Positions 33,466-43,731 are shown, counted from the first letter of the stretch. The stretch: 64,000 nucleotides of DNA from Pseudactinotalea sp. HY158 (GCF_009660225.1 NZ_CP045920.1:1612001-1676000); one strand, 5' to 3'. Notes: a model not told the origin generated them from the letters alone. Program-made: numbers and translations.

Positions 33466-35031
33466 TCAGCCGGCGTCCTCGGCGGCGCGGAGCACCTGTT
33501 CGAGCCACGCCTCGCGAGCGACGAGCGCGTCCTGGGCCTGGGTGATCCGGCGTTCGTCGCCGCCGGCGCGGGCCTTGTCGAGGTCGCTGCGCAGGTCGGC
33601 GATCGCGGCCTCGAGCTGGGCCGCGGCCCCCTCCGCGCGGGCCCGCATCCGCGGATCCGTGCGCTTCCACTGCGATTCGTCGGCGTCGCGGACCGCCTGT
33701 TCGACCGCGCGCATCCGCGCCTCGGTGCTCTTGAGGTCGTCGCGTGGGACCCGGCCGGCCTCCTCCCAGCGATCCTGCAGGCCGCGCAGCGCGCTCTTGG
33801 CGGCGGCGATGTCCGTGACGGGCACGAGCTTCTCCGCCTCGACGAGGATCTCCAGCTTGACCTGGAGGTTCGCCCCGTATTCGGCGTCCGTGGCCGCGTT
33901 CTGCTCCTGGCGTGCCTGGTAGAACGTGTCCTGCGCACCCCGGAACCGTGCCCAGAGGGCGTCGTCGTCCTTGCGGGAGGCGCGGCCGGCCGCCTTCCAC
34001 TCGTCCATGAGGGAGCGCATCGCCGCGGACGTCGCGCCCCAGTCGGTCGAGGTCGCGAGCTCCTGTGCGCGGGCGATGAGTCGCTCCTTGGCCTCCTTGA
34101 CCTGTCCGTGACGGCGGTCGAGCTCGGCGAAGTGCTGGCGGCGATTGCGGTCGAAGGTCGAGCGTGCGGCCGAGAACCGCTTCCACAGCTCGTCCTCGGC
34201 GGCCCGGTCGAGACGGACCTCACCGCGCTGGGCGGCCTTCCACTCGTCGAGCAGGGCGCGCAGCTGTTCACCCTGGGCGCGCCACTGCACCTTCTCGGGT
34301 GCGAGCGCGGCGAGGGCCTCGGCGCGCTCGACGATCTGGGTGCGCAGCGCGTGGGCCTGGGCGCGCGCTGCCTCCCGCTCGGCGGCGAGGGCGGCCTTGC
34401 GCTCCGTCACGCGGGCGCGCAACTCCTCCACCCGGCCGCGCAGCCCCTCGAGGTCACCGACGACGGCGGGCTCGACGAGCGCCTCGACCAGGGTCTGCAG
34501 GCCCTGGTCGAGGTCGCGCGCGGAGAGCTGGTCGAGGCGGGTGGCGAACAGCGTGACCTGCGCCTCGAGATCGAGGAAGCGGCGGATGTAGAGCGCGAGG
34601 GCCTCCTCCGCCGTCACGTCCGGGTACTGCCCGATGACGCGTTCGCCCCCGGCCTCGAGCAGGCTCACGGTGCCGTCGGGTGCCACCCTGCCGAACGCGG
34701 CCGCGGCCGCGAAATCGGCGGGATCGATCCGGGTCTCGGCCTCCGACGCGGCCGACGCGGCGGCACCGGCCGGGGCGGAGGCGACGGGGGTGCCCGGGGT
34801 GGCGGTGACCGCCGGGGCGGCCGGCTTGACGGCCTTGGCCACCATCGCGGGGGTCGGCACGGCCCGCGGCGGGGCGGGGCGGGCAGCGGGAGCGACCGGC
34901 ACAGCGGGCACGGCCGGTTCGGCGGCGTCGGCGAGTGGAGCGTCGGTGACCGCGGGCTGCTCGACGGCTGCGTCGGGCTCCTGCGCGGGCACGTCGGCCT
35001 CGGGCTGGGTGGCAGGGGTCTGTTCGGTCAC
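33466..35031 (-). CDS. DUF349-repeat protein
   Basis: A 521-residue protein. The first 100 residues are Pro/Ala/Glu-rich and look disordered. From about 150 it is almost all alpha-helical, with repeated DUF349 units recognisable by LLDEWKAAQRG, LMDEWKAAGRASRKDDDALWARF and LQDRWEEAGRVPRDD. DUF349 proteins are common in actinobacteria and their biochemical role is not established. GTG 35031 overlaps the upstream cyclophilin stop (GTGA), with GGAG 5 nt before it. Confidence 0.75.
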   Translation of the reverse strand: MTEQTPATQPEADVPAQEPDAAVEQPAVTDAPLADAAEPAVPAVPVAPAARPAPPRAVPTPAMVAKAVKPAAPAVTATPGTPVASAPAGAAASAASEAETRIDPADFAAAAAFGRVAPDGTVSLLEAGGERVIGQYPDVTAEEALALYIRRFLDLEAQVTLFATRLDQLSARDLDQGLQTLVEALVEPAVVGDLEGLRGRVEELRARVTERKAALAAEREAARAQAHALRTQIVERAEALAALAPEKVQWRAQGEQLRALLDEWKAAQRGEVRLDRAAEDELWKRFSAARSTFDRNRRQHFAELDRRHGQVKEAKERLIARAQELATSTDWGATSAAMRSLMDEWKAAGRASRKDDDALWARFRGAQDTFYQARQEQNAATDAEYGANLQVKLEILVEAEKLVPVTDIAAAKSALRGLQDRWEEAGRVPRDDLKSTEARMRAVEQAVRDADESQWKRTDPRMRARAEGAAAQLEAAIADLRSDLDKARAGGDERRITQAQDALVAREAWLEQVLRAAEDAG

Positions 35032-35828
35032 GTGATCTCCATACTTTCAATGATGACGTCGTTCTTCGGACGCCCGTCCGAAGAACCGTCGACGGTCCCG
35101 GCCGCTCCGATCTGCCGCAACACGTCCAATCCCGAGGTGATCGTACCCATAACGGTATAACCACCGGCGGCATCGTCCGGCAACGGCGTATCCTCGAAGA
35201 CCAGGAAGAACTGCGAGCCCATCGAATCCCCCTGGCCGCCGACCCGGGCCATCGCGACCGTTCCGGCCGGATAGATCTGGTCGGTGGGGGCATTCTCGAT
35301 CGGACCGAAGGAATACCCGGGCCCCCCGGTGCCCGTGCCGGTGGGATCGCCGCACTGCAAGAGCGCCGAGGGCAGGAGGCGATGGCAGGAGGTGCCGTCG
35401 AAGAACCCCTCCTCGGTGAGGAACTCGAAGCTCGCGACCGCCTGCGGGGCGGCGTCCGCGTCGAGGTCGAGGGTGAGGTCGCCCTGGCTGGTCTGAACGA
35501 TCACCTCGGCGTTGCGGGCCTCGGACGGCGGCGGCGGCGCGTCGTATCCCGGCGCCTCGGTCGTGGGGGCGGTGTCGGCAGTGCCGGTCGTGTCTGCAGT
35601 GTCATCAGGGTCGGAGTAGCCGACCGCGGTCGGCGTCGGGGAGGCGCCCTCCCCGGGGCCGTCGCCGTCGAGCTGGTTCACCACGATCACGAGCGCGAGG
35701 ACGACGCAGATCACCACCGCGGTCACGATCACCGTGCGTCGGCGTCGGGCACGGACGGCCCGCTCCCGACGTTCCTCGGCCTTCTTGGCGCGCGCGCGCT
35801 GCTGAGCGCGCTCCCGTTCCTTGGACAC
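35028..35828 (-). CDS. Membrane-anchored cyclophilin-type peptidyl-prolyl isomerase
   Basis: A 266-residue protein. It has a very basic N-terminus (1-31), one membrane helix (about 33-50), a Pro/Thr/Asp-rich stalk (about 55-105) and a cyclophilin domain (about 107-264). Core residues are FFDGTSCHR and GSQFFLVF. The two cysteines (SCHR, LQCGD) are those typical of extracytoplasmic actinobacterial members. It likely assists folding of exported proteins. GAGGAGG lies 4 nt before GTG 35828. It is co-transcribed with the DUF349 gene. Confidence 0.88.
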   Translation of the reverse strand: MSKERERAQQRARAKKAEERRERAVRARRRRTVIVTAVVICVVLALVIVVNQLDGDGPGEGASPTPTAVGYSDPDDTADTTGTADTAPTTEAPGYDAPPPPSEARNAEVIVQTSQGDLTLDLDADAAPQAVASFEFLTEEGFFDGTSCHRLLPSALLQCGDPTGTGTGGPGYSFGPIENAPTDQIYPAGTVAMARVGGQGDSMGSQFFLVFEDTPLPDDAAGGYTVMGTITSGLDVLRQIGAAGTVDGSSDGRPKNDVIIESMEIT

Positions 35829-35974
35829 CCGACCTCCTCGTAGCCACCTCAGCGCATCAGTCTAGGCAGTCCGCGGGTGGGTCCGAGACCGCTGCGGGTC
35901 ACGGTGTGGTCACGGCGGGCCCCCGGGGCCGGGCGTGTTCCGACGGTTTCGTCGTGGTGTGGAAAGCTTGTCGC

Positions 35975-37354
35975 ATGAGCAGAATCGCGCCCTTGTCCGG
36001 ATTCCCCGAATGGTCCCCAGCCGAACGCGTCGTGGAATCCCATATCCTCGACACGCTGCGGCGGACCTTCGAGTTGCACGGATACGCCGGGATCGAGACC
36101 CGCGCGGTCGAACCGCTGGACCGGCTCCTCGCCAAGGGGGAGACCTCGAAGGAGGTCTACCTGCTGCGCCGGCTCCAGGGCGCCGACGAACCCGATGAGC
36201 CCGACGCCACGTCGGACCGGGGCACCGCCGGGGACACGCTCGGGCTCCACTTCGACCTGACGGTGCCGCTCGCACGATACGTGCTGGAGAACGCCGGCCG
36301 GCTGGCCTTTCCGTTCCGCCGACACCAGATCCAGAAGGTGTGGCGCGGCGAGCGCCCACAGGACGGGCGCTACCGGGAGTTCTGCCAGGCGGACATCGAC
36401 GTCATCGGCGACGGCACCCTGCCGTTCCATTACGAGGTCGAGATGCCGCTCGTCATCGCCGACGCGTTCGCTCGACTGCGCTCGATCGGCGTGCCGGCGA
36501 TCCGGATCAGCGTGAACAACCGCAAGATCTGCCAGGGCTTCTACCAGGGCATCGGGCTCACCGACGTCGACGGCACCCTGCGCACGGTCGACAAGCTCGA
36601 CAAGATCGGCCCGGACGCGGTCGGTGAGCTCCTGCGGGCGGAGCAGGGGGCGACGGCCGAGCAGGCCGAGGCCGCCCTCGCGCTGGCCGCGATCTCGGGC
36701 GCGGACACCTCGGTGGTCGATCGGGTCCGCGCGCTCGGCGTGACGAACGACCTGCTCGAGGAGGGGCTGGGAGAGCTCGCCCGGCTCATCGACGCCGCCA
36801 TGGTGCGTGCCCCCGGTGTCATCGTTGCGGATCTGAAGATCGCCCGGGGCCTCGACTACTACACCGGCTCCGTCTACGAGACGACGCTCGTGGGCCACGA
36901 GGGCCTCGGGTCCATCTGTTCCGGTGGCCGATACGATTCGCTGGCCACGGACGGCAAGCGCACCTATCCCGGCGTCGGGATCTCGGTGGGCGTCACCCGG
37001 CTCGTCTCGCGCCTGCTGGGCGCGGGCCTCGTGACGGCGACCCGGTCCGTGCCGAGTGCCGTGCTCGTGTCGGTCTGGCACGAGGACTCCCGGCCCCGCA
37101 GCGAGGAGATCGCCGCGGCCCTGCGGGCGCGGGGCATCCCGTGCGAGGTCGCGCCGACCGCCGCCAAGCTCGGCAAGCAGATCCGCTTCGCCGACCGGCG
37201 GGGCATTCCGTACGTCTGGTTCCCCGCGCAGGACGCGGCCGGGACCGGCGAGGTCAAGGACATCCGCTCGGGCGACCAGCAGCCGGCCGACCCGAGCGTG
37301 TGGGAGCCGGCCGCGGCCGATCTGTGGCCCGGGGTGCGCGCCGGCGACGCCTGA
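35975..37354 (+). CDS. hisS: Histidine-tRNA ligase
   Basis: A 459-residue class II synthetase. Motif 2 (WRGERPQDGRYREFCQADID), the histidine-specific GLDYYTGSVYE and motif 3 region SGGRYDSL followed by GVGISVGVTRL are clear. A C-terminal anticodon-binding domain follows (about 350-440). ATG 35975 is selected because the earlier in-frame opening is non-conserved, and AAAGCT stands 6 nt upstream in the leaderless -10 position. The motif VNNRKICQGFYQGIG suggests the longer HisRS class seen in actinobacteria and eukaryotes. Confidence 0.94.
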   Translation: MSRIAPLSGFPEWSPAERVVESHILDTLRRTFELHGYAGIETRAVEPLDRLLAKGETSKEVYLLRRLQGADEPDEPDATSDRGTAGDTLGLHFDLTVPLARYVLENAGRLAFPFRRHQIQKVWRGERPQDGRYREFCQADIDVIGDGTLPFHYEVEMPLVIADAFARLRSIGVPAIRISVNNRKICQGFYQGIGLTDVDGTLRTVDKLDKIGPDAVGELLRAEQGATAEQAEAALALAAISGADTSVVDRVRALGVTNDLLEEGLGELARLIDAAMVRAPGVIVADLKIARGLDYYTGSVYETTLVGHEGLGSICSGGRYDSLATDGKRTYPGVGISVGVTRLVSRLLGAGLVTATRSVPSAVLVSVWHEDSRPRSEEIAAALRARGIPCEVAPTAAKLGKQIRFADRRGIPYVWFPAQDAAGTGEVKDIRSGDQQPADPSVWEPAAADLWPGVRAGDA

Positions 37355-37397
37355 TCAGTCGCGAATCAGTCGCGAATCAGTCGCGGGTCAGTCGCGA
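37354..37397. repeat. Four tandem 11-bp repeats after hisS
   Basis: The unit ATCAGTCGCGA is repeated four times, the last two copies slightly changed. It begins at the last base of the hisS stop codon. The repeat supplies extra in-frame stops but has no evident function. Confidence 0.75.
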
Positions 37398-37424
37398 ACC
37401 CACCGAATCGGTGCGGGAAGGGCC

Positions 37425-37465
37425 GCGGCCGGCCGCGGCGCTCGAGGAGCGCCGCGACCGGCCGC
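37425..37465. terminator. Strong hairpin between hisS and the DEAD-box gene
   Basis: A 19-bp stem with a single mismatch (GCGGCCGG... with ...CCGGCCGC) and a GAG loop lies between convergent genes and can serve both strands. Confidence 0.7.
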
Positions 37466-37470
37466 AGTGT

Positions 37471-37540
37471 CAGTGTCGGTCAGTGTCGGTCAGTGTGGGT
37501 CAGTGTGGGTGAGTGTCGGTGAGTGGGGGTGAGAGTGGGA
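37471..37540. repeat. Seven degenerate 10-bp tandem repeats
   Basis: Units CAGTGTCGGT, CAGTGTGGGT and GAGTGTCGGT follow one another with a strict 10-bp period, G/T-rich on the forward strand, ending 14 bp before the end of the helicase gene. They are one helical turn each and non-coding. Confidence 0.75.
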
Positions 37541-37554
37541 ACGAGCCCGACTGC

Positions 37555-39414
37555 TCAGCGATCCGCCCAGCTCTGGCGTCGTTCGCCGGCGCGACGCTCG
37601 CCCCCGTGAGTGTTCGGGCGACGGTTCGCCGACCAGGACTCCCGGCTCCGCTCCCGGCTTCGGGAGGAACGATCGAAGTCGCGGGGGGCGCGGCCCGTGT
37701 CCGCCCGCAGACGCAGCGGCTTGCCCGCGACCATGGCCCGGTCGAGCCGGTGGAGCTGATCGGAGTCGAGGTCGGCCGAGATCTCCACGAGCGAGAAGGT
37801 CGAGTTGATCGTGATCTTGCCCAGATCGGAGCCGCGCAGCCCGGCCTCACCGGTGACGGCCCCGACGATCCCCTCCGGCCGCACGCCGTGATTGCGTCCG
37901 ACGCTCACCCGGTACACGGTGCTGCCCGCGAACCGGGTGCCGCGGTCCCGTCGATCCGGACGATCCGAGCGATCCGGGCGACTCTGCCGGTCGAAGCGCC
38001 CGCGGTCCTCGCGTCCCGAGGACGCCGATGACGCAGGGGACCGGTCGAACCGGTCCGTGCGGTCGAAGCGCTCGGTCTCGCCCGCGCGGGACTCGCGGCG
38101 GTCGTGCTCGATTCGGCGGGGACCGGAGTCGCCGACGCCGGCGGCCACGAGGGCGGCGGCGACGTCGAGCAGGTCGAGGGACGACTCGGCCACGAGGGTG
38201 GTGAGCTGCTCCCGGTAGGACTCGAGTCGGCCGGAGCCGATCCGCTCGGGCACCGCCGCGAGCACGGCGCGCGCCTTGTGGGCGCTCACCTGGGCCGGGG
38301 AGGGCACGGCGGTCTCCACCAGCTTGGAACCGGTGACCTTCTCGATCTGACGCAGCCGGTGGGCCTCCTTCGGCGTGAAGAAGGTGAAGGCGGTGCCGGC
38401 GCGGCCGGCGCGGCCGGTCCGGCCGATCCGGTGGACGTAGGCCTCGACCTCGCGCGGGACGTCGTAGTTGACCACGAGGCCGATCCGCTCGACGTCGAGT
38501 CCGCGGGCGGCGACGTCGGTCGCGACGAGCACGTCGAGGCGGCCCGACCGGAGCCGCTCGACGATGCGCTCCCGGTCGCGCTGGGCCACGTCACCGCTGA
38601 TGGAGGCGGCGTTGATCCCCTGGGCGCTCAGCTGCGCGCCGACCTCGTCGGCGTCCTTGCGGGTGCGCACGAAGATGATCGCCGCCTCCGCCTCGGTCGT
38701 CTCGAGGATCCGGCCCAGGGCGCCGACCTTGTGCCGGAAGGGCACGACCGCGTACTGCTGGGTGATGGTGCGGGTCGCGGAGGTGACCGGCGAGGTGGTC
38801 ACCTCGACCGGGTCGTGCATGTGGGTGCGGGCCACGCGGCGGATGGTCGCGGGCATGGTGGCGGAGAAGAGCGCCGTCTGCCGGTCGCGGGCGGCGCCGG
38901 CGAGGATCTGGTCGACGTCCTCGGCGAAGCCCATGCGCAGCATCTCGTCCGCCTCGTCGAGCACGACGTAGCGCACCGTCGACAGGTCGAGGGCGCCGCG
39001 CTCGATCATGTCGATCACGCGTCCCGGCGTGCCGACCACGACCTGCGCGCCCCCGGCGAGTCCGCGCAACTGCGGGCCGAAGGGGGAGCCGCCGTAGACG
39101 GGCAGCACCTCGATCGCGCGATCGCCGAGCTCGGCCACGGCATCGGCGACCTGCATGGCGAGCTCGCGGGTCGGCGTGAGCACGAGGGCCTGGACCTGCC
39201 GGAGGTCGGCGTCGACGCGGGCGAGGAGCGGCAGGCCGAAGGCGGCGGTCTTGCCCGTGCCCGTCTGGGCCACGCCCACGACGTCGGAGCCGGCGAGCAG
39301 CACCGGGATCGCCTGGATCTGGATATCGGTCGGAGTGGTGAAGCCGAGGGAGGCCACGCGATCGAGCGCAGCAGTGGACAAGCCGAGATCGGCGAATGTG
39401 GTCACAGGTGACAC
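37555..39414 (-). CDS. deaD: DEAD-box ATP-dependent RNA helicase (DeaD/CsdA-like)
   Basis: A 619-residue helicase. The Q motif region FTTPTDIQIQAIP, motif I AQTGTGKT, PTRELA, GTPGR, DEAD, SAT and motif VI HRIGRTGRAGR are complete. A linker very rich in Arg/Asp/Ser (about 450-500) precedes a DbpA-type RNA-binding domain (VSVGRNHGVRPEGIVGAVTGEAG). A basic tail ends the protein. It probably remodels rRNA or mRNA, as cold-shock DeaD does. GTG 39414 is the first start, and GTG 39405 (giving VTTFADLGL) fits homologues equally well. The 252-bp gap before it holds only promoter-like sequence. Confidence 0.9.
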   Translation of the reverse strand: MSPVTTFADLGLSTAALDRVASLGFTTPTDIQIQAIPVLLAGSDVVGVAQTGTGKTAAFGLPLLARVDADLRQVQALVLTPTRELAMQVADAVAELGDRAIEVLPVYGGSPFGPQLRGLAGGAQVVVGTPGRVIDMIERGALDLSTVRYVVLDEADEMLRMGFAEDVDQILAGAARDRQTALFSATMPATIRRVARTHMHDPVEVTTSPVTSATRTITQQYAVVPFRHKVGALGRILETTEAEAAIIFVRTRKDADEVGAQLSAQGINAASISGDVAQRDRERIVERLRSGRLDVLVATDVAARGLDVERIGLVVNYDVPREVEAYVHRIGRTGRAGRAGTAFTFFTPKEAHRLRQIEKVTGSKLVETAVPSPAQVSAHKARAVLAAVPERIGSGRLESYREQLTTLVAESSLDLLDVAAALVAAGVGDSGPRRIEHDRRESRAGETERFDRTDRFDRSPASSASSGREDRGRFDRQSRPDRSDRPDRRDRGTRFAGSTVYRVSVGRNHGVRPEGIVGAVTGEAGLRGSDLGKITINSTFSLVEISADLDSDQLHRLDRAMVAGKPLRLRADTGRAPRDFDRSSRSRERSRESWSANRRPNTHGGERRAGERRQSWADR

Positions 39415-39621
39415 CGTTCTTATGGAGGGGGAGCGAGGACCGGAACAGGTCCAGATCCGCTAAGGCCCACACAGTTGACTGGTGACACAAGGACGGGCGA
39501 GCGGCCGGCTCCGAAGCTGTCCAAGTCTATGGGGCCGGCGGTCCGATTCCCAGGGAGGGGCGCTGTGCTGCTCGTCACCACCGGCCCGTTCGCGGCGTGA
39601 ATCGGGGTCGGTGGCACACCG

Positions 39622-39627
39622 TAGGAT
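39622..39627 (+). promoter_or_regulatory. Candidate -10 for aspS
   Basis: TAGGAT lies 39 nt before the aspS GTG, and GAGAGGA stands 6 nt before that start, giving a normal short leader. Confidence 0.4.
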
Positions 39628-39666
39628 GAGGCCCGGCAGATTCAGGGCACTTCGAGAGGACTCCCC

Positions 39667-41490
39667 GTGTACCGCACCCACGAGGCCGGCACGCTCAGTG
39701 CCGGGGACATCGGCACGACCATCACCCTCGCCGGGTGGGTGGATCGCAGGCGTGACCACGGCGGTGTGGCGTTCATCGATCTTCGGGACGCGAGCGGGAT
39801 CGCCCAGGTCGTCATCCGCGACGACGAGGTGGCCCACCCGCTGCGCTCGGAGTTCGTGCTCTCCGTCACGGGCGAGGTCGCCCGCCGGCCCGAGGGGAAC
39901 GAGAACCCGAACCTGCCCTCCGGGCAGATCGAGGTGATCGCGGCCGAGGTCACCGTGCTCAACACCTCCGCCGCGCTGCCCTTCCAGGTCTCCACGGCCC
40001 TGGAGGAGAACGTCACCGTCGGCGAGGAGGCCCGGCTCGCCCACCGCTACCTCGACCTGCGCCGGCCCGCTCCGGCGCGCGCCCTGCGCCTGCGTGCCCG
40101 CGCGAACCGGGCGGCCCGGGCGGTGCTCGACGACGCCGGCTTCGTCGAGGTCGAGACCCCGACCCTGACCCGGTCGACGCCCGAGGGCGCCCGGGACTTC
40201 CTCGTGCCCGCCCGGCTCGCGCCCGGATCGTGGTACGCGCTGCCACAGTCCCCGCAGCTGTTCAAGCAGCTCCTCATGGTCGCCGGCATGGAGCGCTACT
40301 ACCAGATCGCCCGCTGCTACCGCGACGAGGACTTCCGCGCCGACCGCCAGCCCGAGTTCACCCAGCTCGATGTGGAGCTGAGCTTCGTGGAACAGGACGA
40401 CGTGATCGAGCTGGCCGAGCAGGTGCTCGGGGCCCTGTGGGAGCTCATCGGGTACACGATCCCGACCCCGATCCCGCGGATCACGTTCGCCGACGCGATG
40501 CGCCGCTTCGGCACGGACAAGCCGGACCTGCGCTTCGACCTCGAGCTGGTCGAGCTGACCGACTACTTCGCCGACACCCCGTTCCGGGTGTTCCAGGCCC
40601 CGTACGTGGGCGCCGTCGTCATGCCCGGCGGCGCGGGCCAGCCCCGGCGCGCCTTCGACGGCTGGCAGGAGTGGGCGAAGCAGCGCGGCGCGAAGGGCCT
40701 CGCCTACGTCACCGTGGCCGAGGACGGAACCCTCGGCGGGCCCGTGGCCAAGAACCTGTCCGAGGAGGAACGGGCCGGGCTCGTGGCGGCCACCGGTGCC
40801 TCCCCGGGCGACGCGGTCTTCTTCGCCGCCGGCGGCGAGACGGCCTCCCGGGCGCTGCTCGGCGCCGCGCGGGTCGAGATCGCCGAGCGCACCGGCCTCA
40901 TCGACCCCGACGCCTGGGCCTTCACCTGGGTCGTCGACGCCCCGCTGTTCAAGCCGACCGGCGAGGACGACGACGTGGCCGTGGGGGAGGGTGCGTGGAC
41001 CGCTGTCCACCACGCCTTCACCTCCCCGACGCCCGAATGGATCGACACCTTCGAGCAGGACCCGGGCGCCGCCCTGGCCTACGCCTACGACATCGTGTGC
41101 AACGGCAACGAGATCGGCGGCGGCTCCATCCGTATCCACCGCCGGGACGTGCAGGAGCGCGTGTTCGCGGTCATGGGCATCGACGCCGCGGAGGCGCAGG
41201 AGAAGTTCGGGTTCCTGCTCGAGGCCTTCGCCTTCGGCGCGCCGCCCCACGGCGGCATCGCCTTCGGCTGGGACCGCATCGTCGCCCTGCTCACCCACTC
41301 GGAGTCCATCCGCGACGTCATCGCCTTCCCCAAGTCCGGCGGCGGTTTCGATCCGCTGACCCAGGCGCCCGCGCCCATCACGGCGCAGCAGCGCCGCGAG
41401 GCCGGCGTCGACGCCCGGCCCAAGGGGGAACAGGCCGCCGCCGCCGGCGGCGGAACCGGATCAGCCCGGGCGGGAGCGGCGAGCGCGTAG
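39667..41490 (+). CDS. aspS: Aspartate-tRNA ligase (probably non-discriminating Asp/Asn type)
   Basis: A 607-residue bacterial-type AspRS. It has an N-terminal OB anticodon domain, class II motif 2 ([20 protein letters not shown]), a GAD insertion (about 300-410) and motif 3 region [14 protein letters not shown]. Residue 31 is histidine (RRRDHGG) and the downstream EGNENPN has glycine where discriminating enzymes carry a larger residue. In Pseudomonas and mycobacteria that combination goes with Asp-tRNA(Asn) formation and GatCAB amidation. GatCAB genes are not in the window. The C-terminus after about 585 is an Ala/Gly-rich tail. Confidence 0.94.
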   Translation: MYRTHEAGTLSAGDIGTTITLAGWVDRRRDHGGVAFIDLRDASGIAQVVIRDDEVAHPLRSEFVLSVTGEVARRPEGNENPNLPSGQIEVIAAEVTVLNTSAALPFQVSTALEENVTVGEEARLAHRYLDLRRPAPARALRLRARANRAARAVLDDAGFVEVETPTLTRSTPEGARDFLVPARLAPGSWYALPQSPQLFKQLLMVAGMERYYQIARCYRDEDFRADRQPEFTQLDVELSFVEQDDVIELAEQVLGALWELIGYTIPTPIPRITFADAMRRFGTDKPDLRFDLELVELTDYFADTPFRVFQAPYVGAVVMPGGAGQPRRAFDGWQEWAKQRGAKGLAYVTVAEDGTLGGPVAKNLSEEERAGLVAATGASPGDAVFFAAGGETASRALLGAARVEIAERTGLIDPDAWAFTWVVDAPLFKPTGEDDDVAVGEGAWTAVHHAFTSPTPEWIDTFEQDPGAALAYAYDIVCNGNEIGGGSIRIHRRDVQERVFAVMGIDAAEAQEKFGFLLEAFAFGAPPHGGIAFGWDRIVALLTHSESIRDVIAFPKSGGGFDPLTQAPAPITAQQRREAGVDARPKGEQAAAAGGGTGSARAGAASA

Positions 41491-41497
41491 CCCGCTC

Positions 41498-43723
41498 GTG
41501 TTCACCCGCCTGGGCGAGGCGATCGCCCGCCGACCGAAGATCACCGCCGTCAGCTGGCTCGTGGCCACCGCGGCGCTGCTGTTGCTGGCGCTCACCGGGG
41601 TCGCCGGGCAGGGCCTGTTCGACCGACTCCACTCCGGCGAGCCGAAGGTGCCCGGGTCGGAGAGCGACATCGGTCAGGAGCTGCTCGCCGAGCACGCGAC
41701 CTCCTCGGAGACCCTGACGCTGCTCACGTGGGACGTCGACCTGAGCGATCCGGCCGAGCTCGCCGGCCCGATCGGGGTCTTCCACACGAAGGTGTTCTCG
41801 CTCGAGGACGTCGTCGGCGTCGTCGACCCGTTCGTCTTCCCCGACGGCCTCGAGGATCCCCGGGCGGCCGCACTCGTCTCCGCCGACGGCTTCCTCGCGA
41901 GCGTCTCCCTCGCACCGGACCTGAGCTCGGCCGAGCAGGCCGCGGCGCACGACGAGGTCGTCGCCGAGATGGACGGACTGCTCGAGGACCTCGGCGCGCA
42001 GGGCATCGTCTCCTCGGAGTCGATCATGGTCGAGGACATCATCGGCCAGCTCCAGCAGGACCTCCAGACCGGGGAGGCCGTCGCACTGCCGATCTCCCTC
42101 GTCATCATGGTCATCGTCTTCGGCGGCTTCCTCGCGGCGGGTATGCCCCTGCTCGGGGCGCTCGCCTCGATCGCCGGCGGGCTCGGGGCGTTGTGGGGCT
42201 TCTCCTACGTGCTCGAACTCGACAGCGTCGTGGTCAACGTCGTGACCGTGCTCGGGCTCGGGCTCTCGATCGATTACGGCCTGCTCTTCGTCAGTCGATA
42301 CCGTCAGGAACTCCGGGCGGCGATCGCCGGCGAGGACGGCCGGCGCCGGCGGCGGCAGGACCCGGCGGTCTCGGCCGCGATCGCCGCAACGATGGCGACG
42401 GCCGGGCGGACCGTCACGTTCTCGGCCATCACCGTGGCGATCTCGATCGCGGGGCTCATGCTGCTGAGCCCGGAGATCCTGCGCTCGCTCGGTGCGGCCG
42501 GCGTCTCGGTGGTGCTCATCGCCGTGCTCTCCTCCCTCACCCTCGTCCCGGCCGTGCTCACGCTCCTGGGCCGGCGCATGGCCAGGCCCTCGGCGCTCAC
42601 CCGGGTGCCCGGGCTCGGGGCCGCGCTCGGGCGCTTCGGCGACGTGCCCCCACCCACCGGCGTCTTCTCCCGGCTCGCCGGCCTCGTGCAGCGGCGGCCC
42701 TGGTGGACCCTCGGGATCGTGACCGTCGTGCTCGCCGTGCTCGCGGCCCCGACCCTCTCGATGGAGATGCGCAACTCCACCACCGAGCTCCTCCCCTCGG
42801 ATTCGAGCCAACGGGAGTTCATCGACCGGATCGAGGCCGACTTCCCGGCCGCAGCGAGCCCGCAGCTCACCGTCGTCGCGGAGGCCCCGATCGCGGCCGA
42901 CCTCGCCCGGGAGATCGGCGGGATCGCTCACGTCACGCGGGTCGGCGAGCCCGCGGACCTGGGGGAGGGGTACGCGACCATCGGGGTGCACCTCGACGTG
43001 ACCGACGCCGGCGGCGACGAGGCGAGCGACGTCGTCCGCACGATCCGCGACCTGCGCGAGGGCCCGGTTCCCGCGTCGGCCGGTGAGTTCTGGGTCGTGG
43101 GTCAGGCGGCCAACCAGATCGACTTCAACGCCGCGCTGGCCGACGGCCTGCCCTGGGCGGTGGGCATCGTCGTGCTCGCGACGTTCCTGCTGCTGTTCCT
43201 CATGACCGGATCGCTGCTCGTGCCGGTCAAGGCGCTGGCGATCAACGTGCTCTCGCTCGGGGCGAGCCTGGGCATCACCTCGTGGATCTTCGCCGAGGGG
43301 CACCTCGAGTCCCTCCTCGGCTTCACCTCCGCCGGGGGCCTGGAATCCTATGTCGTGGCCGTCGTCGTGGCCTTCGGGTTCGGGCTTGCGATGGACTACG
43401 AGGTCTTCCTCCTCGCCGGGATCAAGGAGCTCCACGACGCCGGGGCCGACAACGACACCGCGGTCCGGGACGGGCTGCAGCGCACCGGCCGGATCATCAC
43501 CTCCGCCGCCCTGGTGATCATGGTCGTCTTCGCGGGCTTCGCCTTCGGGGACCTGCTCGCGATCAAGGAGGTCGGGATCGCCCTGGCCGTCACGGTGCTC
43601 GTGGACGCGACCCTCGTGCGGATGCTGCTCGTTCCCGCCACGATGACCCTGCTGGGCGAGTGGAACTGGTGGGCCCCCGCCCCGCTGCGCCGGCTGCACG
43701 CCCGGATCGGGCTGCACCACTGA
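41498..43723 (+). CDS. MMPL/RND-superfamily membrane transporter
   Basis: A 741-residue protein with twelve predicted helices in two halves, each starting with one helix, then an extracytoplasmic domain (about 40-195 and 415-535), then five helices. MMPL signatures are GLSIDYGLLFVSRYR in the first half and FGLAMDYEVFLLAGI in the second. In mycobacteria such proteins move lipids or siderophores. The cargo here is unknown. It follows aspS by 7 nt, without functional relation to it. Confidence 0.85.
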   Translation: MFTRLGEAIARRPKITAVSWLVATAALLLLALTGVAGQGLFDRLHSGEPKVPGSESDIGQELLAEHATSSETLTLLTWDVDLSDPAELAGPIGVFHTKVFSLEDVVGVVDPFVFPDGLEDPRAAALVSADGFLASVSLAPDLSSAEQAAAHDEVVAEMDGLLEDLGAQGIVSSESIMVEDIIGQLQQDLQTGEAVALPISLVIMVIVFGGFLAAGMPLLGALASIAGGLGALWGFSYVLELDSVVVNVVTVLGLGLSIDYGLLFVSRYRQELRAAIAGEDGRRRRRQDPAVSAAIAATMATAGRTVTFSAITVAISIAGLMLLSPEILRSLGAAGVSVVLIAVLSSLTLVPAVLTLLGRRMARPSALTRVPGLGAALGRFGDVPPPTGVFSRLAGLVQRRPWWTLGIVTVVLAVLAAPTLSMEMRNSTTELLPSDSSQREFIDRIEADFPAAASPQLTVVAEAPIAADLAREIGGIAHVTRVGEPADLGEGYATIGVHLDVTDAGGDEASDVVRTIRDLREGPVPASAGEFWVVGQAANQIDFNAALADGLPWAVGIVVLATFLLLFLMTGSLLVPVKALAINVLSLGASLGITSWIFAEGHLESLLGFTSAGGLESYVVAVVVAFGFGLAMDYEVFLLAGIKELHDAGADNDTAVRDGLQRTGRIITSAALVIMVVFAGFAFGDLLAIKEVGIALAVTVLVDATLVRMLLVPATMTLLGEWNWWAPAPLRRLHARIGLHH

Positions 43724-43731
43724 GACTCGCA

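Noticed and set aside
37354-37540. CRISPR array
   Set aside because: Units are 10-11 bp without spacers and no cas genes are near. These are plain tandem repeats.
39415-39666. Cold-shock or small RNA element before the DEAD-box gene
   Set aside because: Promoter-like hexamers (TAGACT on the reverse strand at 39523-39528) are present but no supported structure or conserved element could be identified.
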